NCBI GenBank assembly: GCA_026874595.1
Contig: CM049318.1
Location: 7,482,741 to 7,546,740 of the forward strand
Direction of reading: 5' to 3'
DNA from: Sipunculus nudus
Taxonomy: Eukaryota > Annelida > Sipuncula > Golfingiida > Sipunculidae
DNA length: 64,000 nt
This document shows positions 24,299 to 36,482 of this stretch, one piece after another. The stretch's first letter is position 1, and each line of letters starts with the position of its first letter. A model generated the notes under the pieces. The model worked only from the letters and a program-made list of their open reading frames with translations. It was not told where the DNA came from and did not search any database. Made by a program: the position numbers and the translations under genes.

Positions 24299-26636
24299 GT
24301 AGGTCTGCATCTAATACTTAACAAAATCAGTCCACCTTTGCTTGAAATGTTCTCTGAAACTGCGTTGCGTATGACACTATGCTTAAATCGTTTTAAACGT
24401 TATCGTCCCCGCAGTGACATCGCCGATATAAGATTAAATATTTTTTATTGGACAATTAATTTTGAGTAATTTTACGTGGTTTCCAAACTGCATAGAGAAT
24501 AGCATACACCGAGAACAGTCGAAATTTATTCGGCAAATCCCGGAATACCAGCGTACCGAGACACCACCTGACACGGAAAGCGCAAGCGCAGGATTAAAAA
24601 CACGCAAATAAGCCCTGCAGAAATAAGCATATGTTGCCTGATATTTGACCCAATTTTTAACCCCTGTGCATGTTCAGTAAATGCGAAAATAGATGTAACG
24701 AGATCCCTTGCCACTCAATTTCTTAAGTCAGTAAGCAAAAATGGTTCCTGTCACAAATCATCCAGCTAATTCTCTTGCGTGATGTTGAAATGACTGCAAC
24801 GAGTGTCTCTGTACTAGCAGATGCATATCATCAATTCTTGAAACAGTTGGATTACGTTAGCTTTCCAAAAAAGCACGTGCATAACTTCTGTTTATATTTA
24901 CAATACCGCGTCACGTTTATAAGACCGCAAAATAGATCCACTGGTTTATCAATGTACAAAATATGTTTCACGGACAAATACCTTCTGTTATTTGTGTTTA
25001 CCATGGATGCTGTTGAAGCATACTCTACCTTTGCTCCATTTCATCTTTTTTTTATAATTACTCTTAATGTTTTTTTAGGTAAAACCGTGCTGTGTCAGTA
25101 AATGTAGACAGGAAGTTTATCCTTGATATTCATATTGATAGACCGTCTGTGGGTAAATGGGATATAGAGTTAAAAACAAAATTACCCGGCCGACAATCAG
25201 GGGAAAACAGTACATGTATAGATAATCAGCGCTCCGCAACGTAGGCCGTCCACCAAACTTCTTCTATTGAACTTTATTTCCTTACCTTTAGTGGTTTTCC
25301 ATTTACAATACATCGTAAATAGTCCCTACAAAACACGTTATTCCTCGCTTTGAGTGGTTTCCGACGAACACATCATTTGGTCCCTACAGAACCTAAAAAG
25401 GAAAAGGTTAGGAAAAGGGGAGTCCAGGCCTGAGGGGGGGGGGGCACAAATAAGTCTAATTCCTTCAAAAAGGTTACAGCAGCTGAAAAAGGGAGAGGGG
25501 CGACCCCCTTGGTTCGGCTTATGCAACTAACGAGGCATACGTATTCTCATTTCTTTTTGTAGGAACAGCTTCCTTGCCTTTTAAACGTACATTTCATTCA
25601 TCTTTCATGTCTAACCTATATCAATCTACCCTTTATAATCTAACAAAAATAATAATGTAACCAGTCAAAGATCTTCAAAAATCTGATGCCCCGTGTCCCA
25701 TTTTTGTTTGCAAATGTAAACATCATCACTGACCAGGTCTTCAAGTTAAACATACCGGTATATGAATTTCTTGCCACGACCACAGAACACATGCAACCAT
25801 TAGGGGCGCTATAAGGTTATTCATTCAGTGGCAGCGACGGATTAAGGAGGGGCCCTCCGTATTTAGGGGGACCTAAAATAAGTTATCAAGAATGTTCTAT
25901 AACGAATTTCATGCAGGTTATAATCATGAGAAAATGGACATTTTCTTTAAACGGCATTTGAATACAAAAATCCTATTTTGTTTCAAATATCAAACTTTGT
26001 TCAAATTTAGTATGGGTACGTCCAAGACCCGCCAAGATATTAACACCTGGATACCCGTGCAAAGTATTCTCAGTTACTGACCAATTTACTCCCTCCGCAG
26101 AATATGTTACTGTTTGACATAATTTTTTTTTGTTCTCAGGAAAAGTATTCAGGACTTCTCAAATTCCCTCAAGTTCAAGTTAAAAAAAAACACTACCGTG
26201 TATGTATGGTTACAAAGAAGGATTTGTCCTGTATGGGAGGAATATCCCATTTTTAATTTAATATATTAATTGTATTATGGTCGCTGATTTGGGGGGGGGG
26301 GGGGTGAGTCAGGTAACCAGGACATTTCTAAAGTGGTTAAGAAATAAAAACGTTAAAGTGAAAATACTGTTTTTACCGCAGATTTGCTTATAAAGATAAG
26401 CAGAATTACTTTTTTCTGACAGATTCGTGAAGAAAAAAAATGGAAAAGTTCACTTTGCGCAACATTGTTCAACGCAGTTTGTGAAACCTGGATGTAATAA
26501 TCAGATACCAATTACATTGTCAATATTCCTGTCAAATGTGATGTTTGTAGCTGCAGCCGTTCCTGTGATTTTTTCAAAGCATTACATCATATATGCTTAA
26601 AAATTGAATTGCCAAAATTTGCGATCGATCAAATAA

Positions 26637-29600
26637 CAAGGCCCACAGGCCTAATGCGAACCTGTGCATTGGGAAATACACCAGATATAATTCTTCAATG
26701 CTAGACCATGACCTCTAATGTATATGAACAATGCAGGTACTAAACATTTTGAATAAGAAACAATTACACACAACACAACTAGGGACCCATGGGTCTCAAC
26801 GCTCAGTTTAATTTGTCTATAAGGATATTTTGAAAGAAATTTTTCAGAATGACAGTCCTGTGACCTTGACCAATGACCTTGTAACCAAAAAATCTTAGAA
26901 CTTAATATTCTTGAACTTGCAGCATTAGGATTATTGTAACAATCTTTTAAAAAGTGACACTGACCTCTGACCAGATAACCTCAAATTCTACAGGTTTCCT
27001 CACTTTGGGCAAGTAAGCCATGTATGAACGTTGGAAAGTTCAGGATGAAACGTTTGATTTACAATGCATCCACAATCTTTTTAAAGATGTGGCTTCTGTG
27101 ACCTTCAACTTAGATCGCTGGACCCTGAAAATCAAAATGAATTTACATATGTGGTTGGTCATTATTAAATCAAGTTTGAAGCCAGTCTGTCTATCCAAAG
27201 CAGAATTATCATCCATTAACTAATTTGTGAATGGGTGGGCCCTGTGACCTTGACCTTTGACCTATGACACAAAAAATAAAACAGAATCTTCCCCTAGTGG
27301 CAGGTTAGCAATATCTTGAAGATGGAAGATTTGCGATGGAAAGTTTGGCTTCAAATGCAGACACATTCCTTAGTGATGGTCCATTTATAAGTTAAGTTTG
27401 AAACCAATATATCAAACTTAACTGGAGTTATCATCTGGAAACTAATTTGTGTGGATGGACGGATTGACAGACAGACAGACATACAAACAAACAGACAGAC
27501 TGACAGACAGGTTGATTAGTATAGGGCATCCACTTGTGATCAATAAACACACCAGGTTTTGGGACACCAGATGTAATGACAGCTGAGAAACTGACATGAT
27601 TGTTGTCATTTTATAGAAAATAAATAGAAAAATATTTGTTAAAATAGGAAAATCACCACGTTTCAGGAACTGACAAAACTAGTCATGGTCAATATTCAAG
27701 GCAAAATTCATGACAAACCATGCATTAATTATCAAGATATTGGAGATTTTGTATAAATTTTTTTACTATTCGGGGGGGGGGGGGGGTACTTTCAAGCCCC
27801 ATAGCTCGAAGGAAAAAGGTTGCAGTGACCTAATTTCAGGTTTCCAAGGAAATTTTTAATTGACCTCCCTGGATGTTCACTTAGAAGTTTCTAGGATCAG
27901 CTGTTATGAGTTGTGCCCTGCTAACGGACGGCCGGACGCCAAGACTGACGACGGACAAAGCGCCATTCCTATACCTCAGTTGACTTATAGTCAGCTGAGC
28001 TAAAAATGATTGTAGCTGGCACCACCAGTCTTGTATACAAAAAGGTTTCAGAGATATATACATATGCCCAAGTTCAGAATGATATATCAAACCCCTCCTG
28101 AGAAATAAGCAGGGACACACTGTGCAAAAAATTATTGTAGGTGGCACCATCAGTCTTGTACACGACAAGTATACTTTAATTAAAATACGATAGGTATAAA
28201 TATGCCCAATTTCAGGGTGATATATCAAATTCCACTATAGAAATAAGCAGGCACAAAAAGTCAGACACTGTGCAAATGTCATTGTAGGTGGTGACACCTG
28301 TCTTGTGAACGAAAAACCCATTACAGACACATAGACAAGTCAAAATATTAGGCCAATACATCAAACTTACCTTAAGTCTGATGCATGGGGCTGACCACGC
28401 TTAGGTGAGAAAGGCAGTTGCCCCGAGTGAACTCTGACAAATTTGCTAGCTCAGGCTACTGCACTGACTGAACTTTTGACCTGCACCTGGCTAGACTGGG
28501 TGAACTTTTGACCTGTACCTGGCTGCACTGAGTGAACTCTTGACCTGTTGCCTAATCTGATACAGTTGGCAGTCTGCCAAACCTATAAATAGATTGGCTC
28601 CACATGCAGCCCTGAGGGGCATGACACCCCTGAGGTGATCACATGGTGCCCATGAGGTGTTCACATGTCACCCATGAGGGGATCACATGCCTTGTGCTTG
28701 GCAGCACTGACTGAACTCTTGACCTATTTCTGGCCGCACTGAATGAACTCTTGATCTATTGCCTAATCTGAAACAGTTGGCAGTTTCTTAACCTATGTAA
28801 ATATACAGACACAATCTTGGCCTGTTGGCAAATCTGTTTACACATACTGAAAAACTTTGGCTAAAATGCTTTTTTTTTCAAGCTGAAATATTCATGAACT
28901 TTTTATCAAAATATCTAGAAAAATAAAAGATTCAGTTCTTTCATTGTTAAAGGTCCAATAATTCTGCCAAAAATCATTCAAGTAAACTTGAACAAAGGCC
29001 ACCTAAGAATAATTTTTGTGTCATGTAACAGAAGTCATAATTAAAACAATAATTTTGTAGAAGAACAGTTTTGCAGTCCTCAGTTTGAGTTAGACATAAT
29101 AATGGCCATAAGAACAACTTACGTTTTTCTGATATGATTGAAAGAACCATGTCCTGCGAAAATTCTTTTGAAAAATTGAACGATTCAACTTGACAAATTC
29201 ATCATAAATATTTTAGGCTGAAAGAGGCTAAATTTATGAGGTTTTTGCCCATAAAAAAACAGGTCAATGTAGGTGGCACATCAAAATCTGCAACTTCAAA
29301 TATGAGTCATGTGACCAACAATTGCACAATACTTGGTAATGCAAGCTTCTGTCATTTCTGAGATAACTATGTCAGTGTGCTTACTTGGCCAAATGACCGT
29401 TCAAATTCATTTAACTCCACAAAAATTCATCAAATGCAAACCATTTGAACAAACTTGAGAGTGCTTGCCTCTGGGATCATTTCTGTAAAATATTGAACAA
29501 TTTGGCTGGACCGTTTACAAGAAGACTTTTAAAGGTTTTTCAGCTTTTCCCCTATAAAATCTAAATAAATGCAGATAGCAAAAAACATAAGCTGAATCCC

Positions 29601-31324
29601 ACAACATTTGATATGCGACAGATAATTGCATAAAATCTGGGGATGGTAGCTCCTGCAATTTCCTGAGAAATTATGGGTTGATATACAGATGACCAATGAA
29701 AAAAAAAAAAAGGTCAATGCAGGTGGCGCCACCAATACCTGAAAATCATATATGCCTCATGTGACCAACACTGGCATAAAATTTGGTGATGATAGCTCTG
29801 GCTGTTTCTGAGATTGTCATTTTAGTATGCTTTTTTGGACAGATGACTAGGTTCAATTCGGCCAAAATTCACAGAACTTGAACCATTTGAACAAAATTGA
29901 GAGAGATGGTATAAAAGATTATTTCTGTGAAGTATTAAACAAATTGGCTTGACCGTTTCAGAGGAGAAGATTTTTAAAGTTTTTTAGCTATTTCTCTATA
30001 AAATCTAAGAAAATGCAGATTTTTTTCAGATGGCTAATTTTTTGCATTAAATTCCATGATGCTAGCTCCAGTCGTTTTCGAAATAGTATGGGTTAACGTA
30101 TACCTGTGATTGTAAACATTACCTGGCATTAGGAATATCTAAAATCATTAATCTACATTTTTTAAAGGTTTTTAAAAAACATTCTTGTCAATATTAACCA
30201 TAGATAACCTGAAATCTAAATGTCTGGAGGCATGATGTAACAGATGCTGATAAACTGGTTCCAGGCTAGATGTATCTGCTTCACACAGCTAACATATATG
30301 GTAAAATGACTCAATTCAATCTTTATTATTCAGCCAAAATTCATTCTTTGGAACCATAAAATACAATTATTATAATAATTATTCAGGGGATTATTCTTGT
30401 AAAATATTAAACAAATTGGCCTCAGTGGCATCAGTCAAAAAACGTTTTGCAGGTTTATAACTCATATGGGAAAATAAAGCAAAATGGCTAAGTTAAGCTT
30501 CCAATAACTCAGCCAAAAATCACTGAACCAAAACCATTTGAACAAACTTGAATTATCAACATCTAAGGATAATAAATGTGTGAGATTTAAGAATCTGGCC
30601 CAGTGGTTTTTGAGAAGAAGATCTTTGTAGCAACTGAGCTAAAATGGGCTGTTATGGCATATGACAAAATTCAGCTTCCCATAACTCAGCCAAAAGTCAC
30701 TGAACTGAGACCATTTGAACAAACTTCAGAAAGCACTACCCTAGGATCATTTCTGTGCGATATTAAACATTTGGCCAAATGGTTTCAGAGAAGAAGTTTT
30801 TTGTAGCTGTCAGTATGATATGGGCACTGATGACCCCCCTTCAAAAAAGGCCGATGCAGGTGGCGCCACCAATACCTGAATTTCAGACATGACTCATGTG
30901 ACCAACATTGGCATAAAATTTGGTGATGACAGCTCCAGCCGTTTCTAAGATTGTAATTTTAGTATGCTTTTTTAGACAGATGACTAAGTTCAACCTCCTG
31001 TAACTCGGCCAAAAATCAACGTACTTAAACCATTCGAACAAACTTGAGAGAGATTGTTCCAGGGATCATTCCTGTGAAATATTGGACAGTTTTGGAGGAG
31101 AAGATTTTTTAAGTTTTTTTTTTTTTTTTTTTGCTTTTTTTCTCTATAAAATCTAAGAGAATGCAGTTAGCCAAAAAATAAGCAAAATCCGATAGAGTTT
31201 TTTAGATGACTAATTTTTTGCAGAAATTTCTTGATGCTAACTCTTGCCATTTTCAAGATAGTATGGGTTAACGTACAGACGACGGACGACGGACGACGCC
31301 ACACCATCGCATAAGCTCACAGTT
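26637..31324. mobile_element. 4.7-kb insertion in the right arm made of repeat DNA
   Basis: Left-arm text contiguous at about 10427 is split here: ...GATCAAATAA on one side and AAAGTTCAACAAAG on the other. The inserted DNA starts CAAGGCCCACAGGCC and ends ATCGCATAAGCTCACAG... . Its interior is composite repeat: a GCTCAGCTGA-type element (about 26785-28010), blocks with the GGTGGCGCCACC core (28016, 28140, 29718, 30857), GACGGACGACGGACGAC near 31278 and a poly-T run near 31115. The first 300 bp (to about 26935) also end unit A. No transposase frame is recognisable. Confidence 0.6.
28395..28800 (+). repeat. Short degenerate tandem repeats
   Basis: Several copies of a block close to CTGCACTGAGTGAACTCTTG plus ACCTG occur at 28440-28550 and 28690-28790. 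Between them (28600-28690) lies a second small repeat with CCCATGAGG and GATCACATG. No coding potential is seen. Confidence 0.55.
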
Positions 31325-32481
31325 TCGCTAAAAAGTTCAACAAAGACTTCATTTTGAGAATAATTCCGTTCAGTTTTCACTCATTTAATTTCCTTATTAA
31401 AAGGAACCGTTTACCGTGATCTAATACCGAAATTGATAATACTTTAAAAGTTACCTTTGAAATATGAGGAAAAGAAAATTTCCAACTCATAAAGTAGTTC
31501 CATATAGCCGGGTGGCAACACTTGCAGCTAAAAAGCCGATAGCAGTCACAAGGTCTATATTTCTGACACTTGTTGCTGAAGGTTGCAACCGTTCCTGAGA
31601 TAATAAGTAACTGTTATAAGCTGATGTACGCAAACAAATCAAACTGTCAATTTAGAAATTTGGTAATAACGTTTTCTTGAATATAATTTGACTGAATTCA
31701 TAGTTTTTTCTATTTTATATCAATTCTTTAATTATGTCTACGATGATGTGAATGTCGACATGATGATACTTAATAACTTATACTAGAAAATGCGGAACTA
31801 CCATATTTTTCCGCAAAAGTAGGTTAACATGGATGTAGCCACCATCAGCTGAAAATCAGATAGATGTTACATGATCAATAATACTGTAAATTTTGATGCT
31901 GAAGGCTGCAGTCGTCCCTGAGATAACTGGTAACCGTCATTAAATCATGTATGCAAACACACTGAATTGTCATATTGTGCGATCGACGTAATATGAAATT
32001 GCACTATAAAAATAATTGAAAAAGACATGGCTTAAATTTATACACATTTCGATTCCACATTCTCTAAGGAATTGTTGAATATGATTTGAAAACAAGATAT
32101 TATGACTTTATAACTTAACTTGAAAAAAGCGGAAAAGGCCATTTCAACTAGTGTTTCAACTGAAGCTACGCCTCAAAAAGCTTAGTTCTGCATATTCATG
32201 ACATGATTAGTAAGTCCCCATGAGCTATATGATTACAGCTGCAGCGGCTTTTGAGACATCTCGTAACAGATTGGTTGATGTCGGTCCCTGCACCTAGGTA
32301 GAAGTCCACTCTCACTGCGCCTGCGCGTATGTTCACAGATTCAATTAAAACGTACAGGTCGCCATCAGGTGACACATTATCTGTCGTCAATCATTTTATT
32401 GCTCACTGTTGTCCATTGTTATCATTTTATGAGAAATGTAAAGCTTCCGATATTTATGATGTAATTTTACTGCTGTTTCAG

Positions 32482-33198
32482 GCTGGCGAGCTACAATTTC
32501 TTCACAACAGAACATGGCGGCACACACCTTGACTCGCAGTACCATTCTGCAGAAAATGGACGCACCATTGAGCAGATCAAGCTGCCGGAGCTACTGAGAC
32601 GTCCGGCGGTCAAAATCGACATCGCAGCTCGGGCTAAGACAGACCCAGACACGATGGTACAGTAGAAGATCTTGAAATGTGGTAGAAAAAACACGGAAGG
32701 ATCCCTGATGGAGCGGCGGTACTGATGTACAGCGGATGGCATGAGAAGTATGGAGACTGGCAGGCGTTTATGGAAACACAGTCTGGTTTTAAAGGTTTTG
32801 ACGTAGACTCCGGCAAGGTCAATGTGCGACACTTCCCAGGGATCTCTGAGGAAGCCATGGACTGGCTCTGTACTCAAAGAAACATTTCAGGAGTTCGAGT
32901 TGACACGGCATATATTGATCGAGGATTCTCAAAAGATTTCAGGGCTCATACATCCTTCTCTCTGAACGATAAGTGGGGCCTAGAAATGGTGGCGAATCTC
33001 AAAGACCTCCCCGAACACGGAGCTCTCCTCAGCGTTCTCCCAATGAAAATAAACGGTGGCACTGGCGCCCCCTCGCGGCTGTTTGCCACGTGGAACACAG
33101 ACCCCAATGCCGCCACCACCTTACGCATGCGCGGGAGCTTGTCGGTCACTATGGCGCTGATCATTTCCTCTCTAATACATCTGGTCACTATTTTTTAA
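32482..33198 (+). pseudogene. Broken cyclase exon 2 of the right arm
   Basis: Collinear with the intact exon 8562-9279 and preceded by the same CAG acceptor. Three lesions are visible. The metal-site motif reads HGGTHLDSQYHS, losing the conserved Pro and Phe. One base is missing near 32659 (GTAAC in the left copy, GTAC here), which shifts the frame. A TAG at 32683-32685 replaces the GAG codon that follows ATGTGG in the left copy. Downstream of 32725 the frame is open to the same C-terminal stop, so decay is recent. Confidence 0.88.
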
Positions 33199-33572
33199 CA
33201 TATACGCTTCCTTTATCAAGAAAGGTTGGAACTTAACATGTATCAATTAACTCAAGATGGCGTTTCGGGAGCGCGTGGAAGCTTTGAACTTGGACATTGT
33301 TTTTCAGATGTGTTACTTTTATATAATAAAAAATTTCCAAAATGCTTGTCTTGTCAAAAAAAAAACAAATTTTAGTCGTGATAGCATTAAAAATAGTATA
33401 CAGCAGGAAATCACAGACTTTATGTTACTGAAATTATTTTTTTTTCAATGATGTCAAGAGTATTTGCTGATGTTGGGTCGCACGATTTATTGAACAATAA
33501 ATGTATTGTATAAAAGTGATATATAGTGTTACGGGTTGACATAAAAGCGGACCGAACTCTCTCGCTAGTGAA

Positions 33573-33690
33573 AATTGCTTTGCTAGCGAAGCGGTTGGTT
33601 CGCCGGCCTTGTACTCCACCGACCTGGGTTCGACTCCCGGATCGGCCCAGGGGATTTTCCCCTTCAATGTAATCATCCCCTGGGCCGACT
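33573..33690 (+). mobile_element. tRNA-like SINE head with inverted tail
   Basis: TAGCGAAGCGGTTGGTTCGC (A-box region) and GGTTCGACTCCCGG (B-box region) are spaced as in a tRNA. They are followed by ATCGGCCCAGGGGATT and, 20 bp later, its near-inverse ATCCCCTGGGCCGA, which can form a hairpin. It is not a functional tRNA because the acceptor stem does not pair. It sits just outside the right-arm edge. Confidence 0.6.
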
Positions 33691-33900
33691 ATTCAGAGTT
33701 TAATAGTTATATATTGCAAATGAAATATATTAAAAATTCGAAATTATTGATTTTGGTTCCATTTATGAGTTCACTATGAAATATATCTAAACCTGGTTTA
33801 GAATGAACTTATATTGGAAACATACCTTATTATCTAAAATCTATTGTGAAATGATCTATATATGTGAAATGTGATTGAGAATATATTCATGTATTTGAAA
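33690..33900 (+). repeat. Dispersed repeat outside the outer arm edge
   Basis: The direct-orientation partner of 14697-14890 (see there). It runs straight into the long (TA)n tract at 33920. Confidence 0.6.
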
Positions 33901-33916
33901 AGTGTCATGCAGACGC

Positions 33917-34020
<104 letters not shown>

Positions 34021-34567
34021 CGAGAGAGAGCGTGTGTGTGTCCATGTCACCCCCCCCCCCCCATCTTGGAAAATAAATTGACGCCACTGGTTGTTTCTTA
34101 AGAACACAACACATCATCTTTTTTTATCTATAAATGAATTGATGGCTGATAATAAGGCCCAACCAAAGAGATGAATATTAAACAAATGAAATATAGGACC
34201 GATGAGCTTAAATTATTTGCTAGTCTCATAATTATAAATTAAACTTGTGGCAAAATGTAAGTGGCATCACTTACTACTCATAAATATAGTCTTATTTATT
34301 TAACATGATTTGTACAAATAGTTATTATAACTAGAATACGGGTGGACGACAAGCGACTACGTGTATCCGCCAAAATCAGAGTAGGATCGGTGAAGTGAGG
34401 CATGGATTGAGTGGCATGGGGAAACAGAGTTAGATGTGTTACATATGAGCATGGATGTCTGCCACGTTAACATGATTGTAGGTGGCGCCACCTGTAATTT
34501 GAACGAGAAACTATCCAAGATGTATACACATGCAAAATTTCAGGTGGAAAGGCAATCCACTGCCGAG

Positions 34568-34970
34568 TAGGGCTAAAAGGAGTACTTGAGTACTCGAGTC
34601 CGGGTAATACTTACCGAGTACTCGAGTCCAAAATTTGGACTTGAGTACTCGTGTATGTACATGCATATCTGAATATTACTGTAAATTTACGGGCAGTCTG
34701 TAGGCCTATTTATTCATTATCGTAGCCTGGCATAATTATGGCTCTATTTAACATATGTCAAATTAACACAGGTCTTGTTATGACATATATCTGTTCCTTC
34801 GTTGAGATAAAATTAAACCGTCACGAAGTCAAATATATGCATATTTTGCATCGGTAAACAGATTTCCGTTTTATCTTTACAGCGTTGCCACGGTAACGAG
34901 TACTCAAGTCCGAGTCAGGTAATGCCTATCGGGTGCTCGAGTCCAAAAAATTGTACCCGTTTCAGCCCTA
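34568..34970. mobile_element. hAT-type MITE with 8-bp target duplication
   Basis: The 403-bp element starts TAGGGCTAAAAGGAGTAC and ends with the inverse of TAGGGCTGAAACGGGTAC. It is flanked by perfect 8-bp direct repeats CTGCCGAG (34560-34567 and 34971-34978). Internally the motif GAGTACTCGAGTCC recurs near both ends. Terminal repeats plus an 8-bp duplication fit the hAT superfamily. It is inserted in one of the GGTGGCGCCACC-family blocks, whose uninterrupted form is visible near 35512. Confidence 0.85.
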
Positions 34971-36289
34971 CTGCCGAGATATGAGTGATTTTATCCCACA
35001 GCAGACAAACAGATGGATGCTGTGCAAAAATGGTTGCAGTAGGCGCTACCAGTTTTTCTTGTATGATAATGAGCTATGTGAGATCCAATGACATGCAAAA
35101 CTTCAGCAGGATATGTCGAACCAGTCCGGAGATATTAGCATGGATATCTGCAGCATGAGCATGAATGGAGGTGGCGCCACCTGAAATAAAATCAAGAAAG
35201 CTATCCAGGTTGTATACACATGTCAAATTTCAGGTGAATAAGTCAAACCACTGCAAAGACAAGAGTGATTTTAGCCCAAGTCAAACGAAAAGATGGACGC
35301 TGTGCAAAAATGGTTGAAGGTGGTCCCACCAGTTTCTTGTATGATAAAGAACTATGTGAGATCTTAACACATGCAAATTTTCAGGAAGATAAGTCCGGAG
35401 ATATAACCATGGATGTCTGCAGCATAAACGTGAATGCAGGTGGCGCCACCTGTCATAAAATCAAGAAAGGATGTATACGCATGCCGAATTTCAGGTGAAT
35501 TAGTCAAACCACTGCTGAGATATGAGTGAACAGATGGACACTGTGCAAACATGGTTGCAGGTGGCGCCACCATTTTTTGTGTATGTTATAAAGCTATCCA
35601 AGGGCTACATTTGTACAAAATATTATTCCTGATTGTTCAAACGAGTCCGAACATATGTGGGTTAATGTGTCAAAACAGACGCACAGATAGACGCACAGGA
35701 GAGAGGAAAGGTCAGAGGTCAACGCCTATTGGTCAGGCAACAGTTCACATATGACCCAATAATTGGTGTAAGTTTCGAAAAAATCAGTCCAGTAGTCTAA
35801 GAGGAGTTTCTCAGAAACAAATGTGGTGGCGGCTGCGATGGAACCCGATCAAAAACATAGTATCTGCAAAACTTTGTTTTGGTGGATACAACTAATCAAG
35901 GCACTCTCCTTCCATATTCACTTGGATCCCCATACAAATGTTACGTTTCTGCATATTACTTATCTAATATCATCCATAAAATAGTTGATATGCTCTGTTA
36001 AGATTTTTATATGGTTTGCTTGCAAAAACTGAACCCTCATCAAACAATGGAAATATGAAAATCCTTGAATTTTAAACTTATATGAATATGGAGGCAATCA
36101 CAGTATTAAATACTCATACTTGCCATTTTGACATGCGTTACCTGCTTAATGGCCACTCGAGCTAAAATTGTAATATGACTGCAATTTGCTAGTCTCATTA
36201 TAACAAACGTAAGAGGCATCACTTACTACACATGAATATAATCTTATTTATTTTGCGTGGAATGTACAAATAGTCATATAACTAATTTA

Positions 36290-36482
36290 GGCACCCTCCA
36301 TGGCTCAGATAATGGTGTTTGGTAGTCTGTTGAAATGGAGGAAACTGGTGAACCTGGAGAACACCACCAACCTTGGATGGGAAACTACAACCCACTCTCA
36401 TAGCCAAAACGGGGATCAAACCCAGGTCGCCAGCAGAGAGAGTGGTGCATTTTATCCCTCTACAGTCCAGGCCCCCCATAAA
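36290..36482 (-). mobile_element. SINE-like element
   Basis: The minus strand shows a B-box-like CTGGGTTTGATCCCC preceded by CTGGCGAC. About 60 bp later comes a run TTCTCCAGGTTCACCAGTTT plus CCTCC, resembling the conserved GTTTCCTCC-type central domain of some metazoan SINEs. The A-box is poorly preserved and I did not define a tail. Confidence 0.45.

Larger units (their letters stand above)
22976..26935 (+). repeat. Tandem unit B of the right cyclase arm
   Basis: The second copy of the unit, shorter by about 640 bp because the stretch matching 19368-20004 of unit A (including the SINE) is deleted. The junction is near 23959, where AAAAATCACT joins ACTGGTGTTCC. The rest runs parallel to unit A with scattered differences, and it ends at GCATTAGGATTA near 26935. 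Confidence 0.88.
18899..33450 (+). repeat. Right arm of the inverted duplication
   Basis: This is the plus-strand counterpart of the left arm, about 14.5 kb instead of 6.2 kb. The excess is explained by the second tandem unit (22976-26935) and by an insertion at 26637-31324, which interrupts text that is contiguous at about 10427 in the left arm. Homology continues beyond exon 2 to about 33450. Confidence 0.82.
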
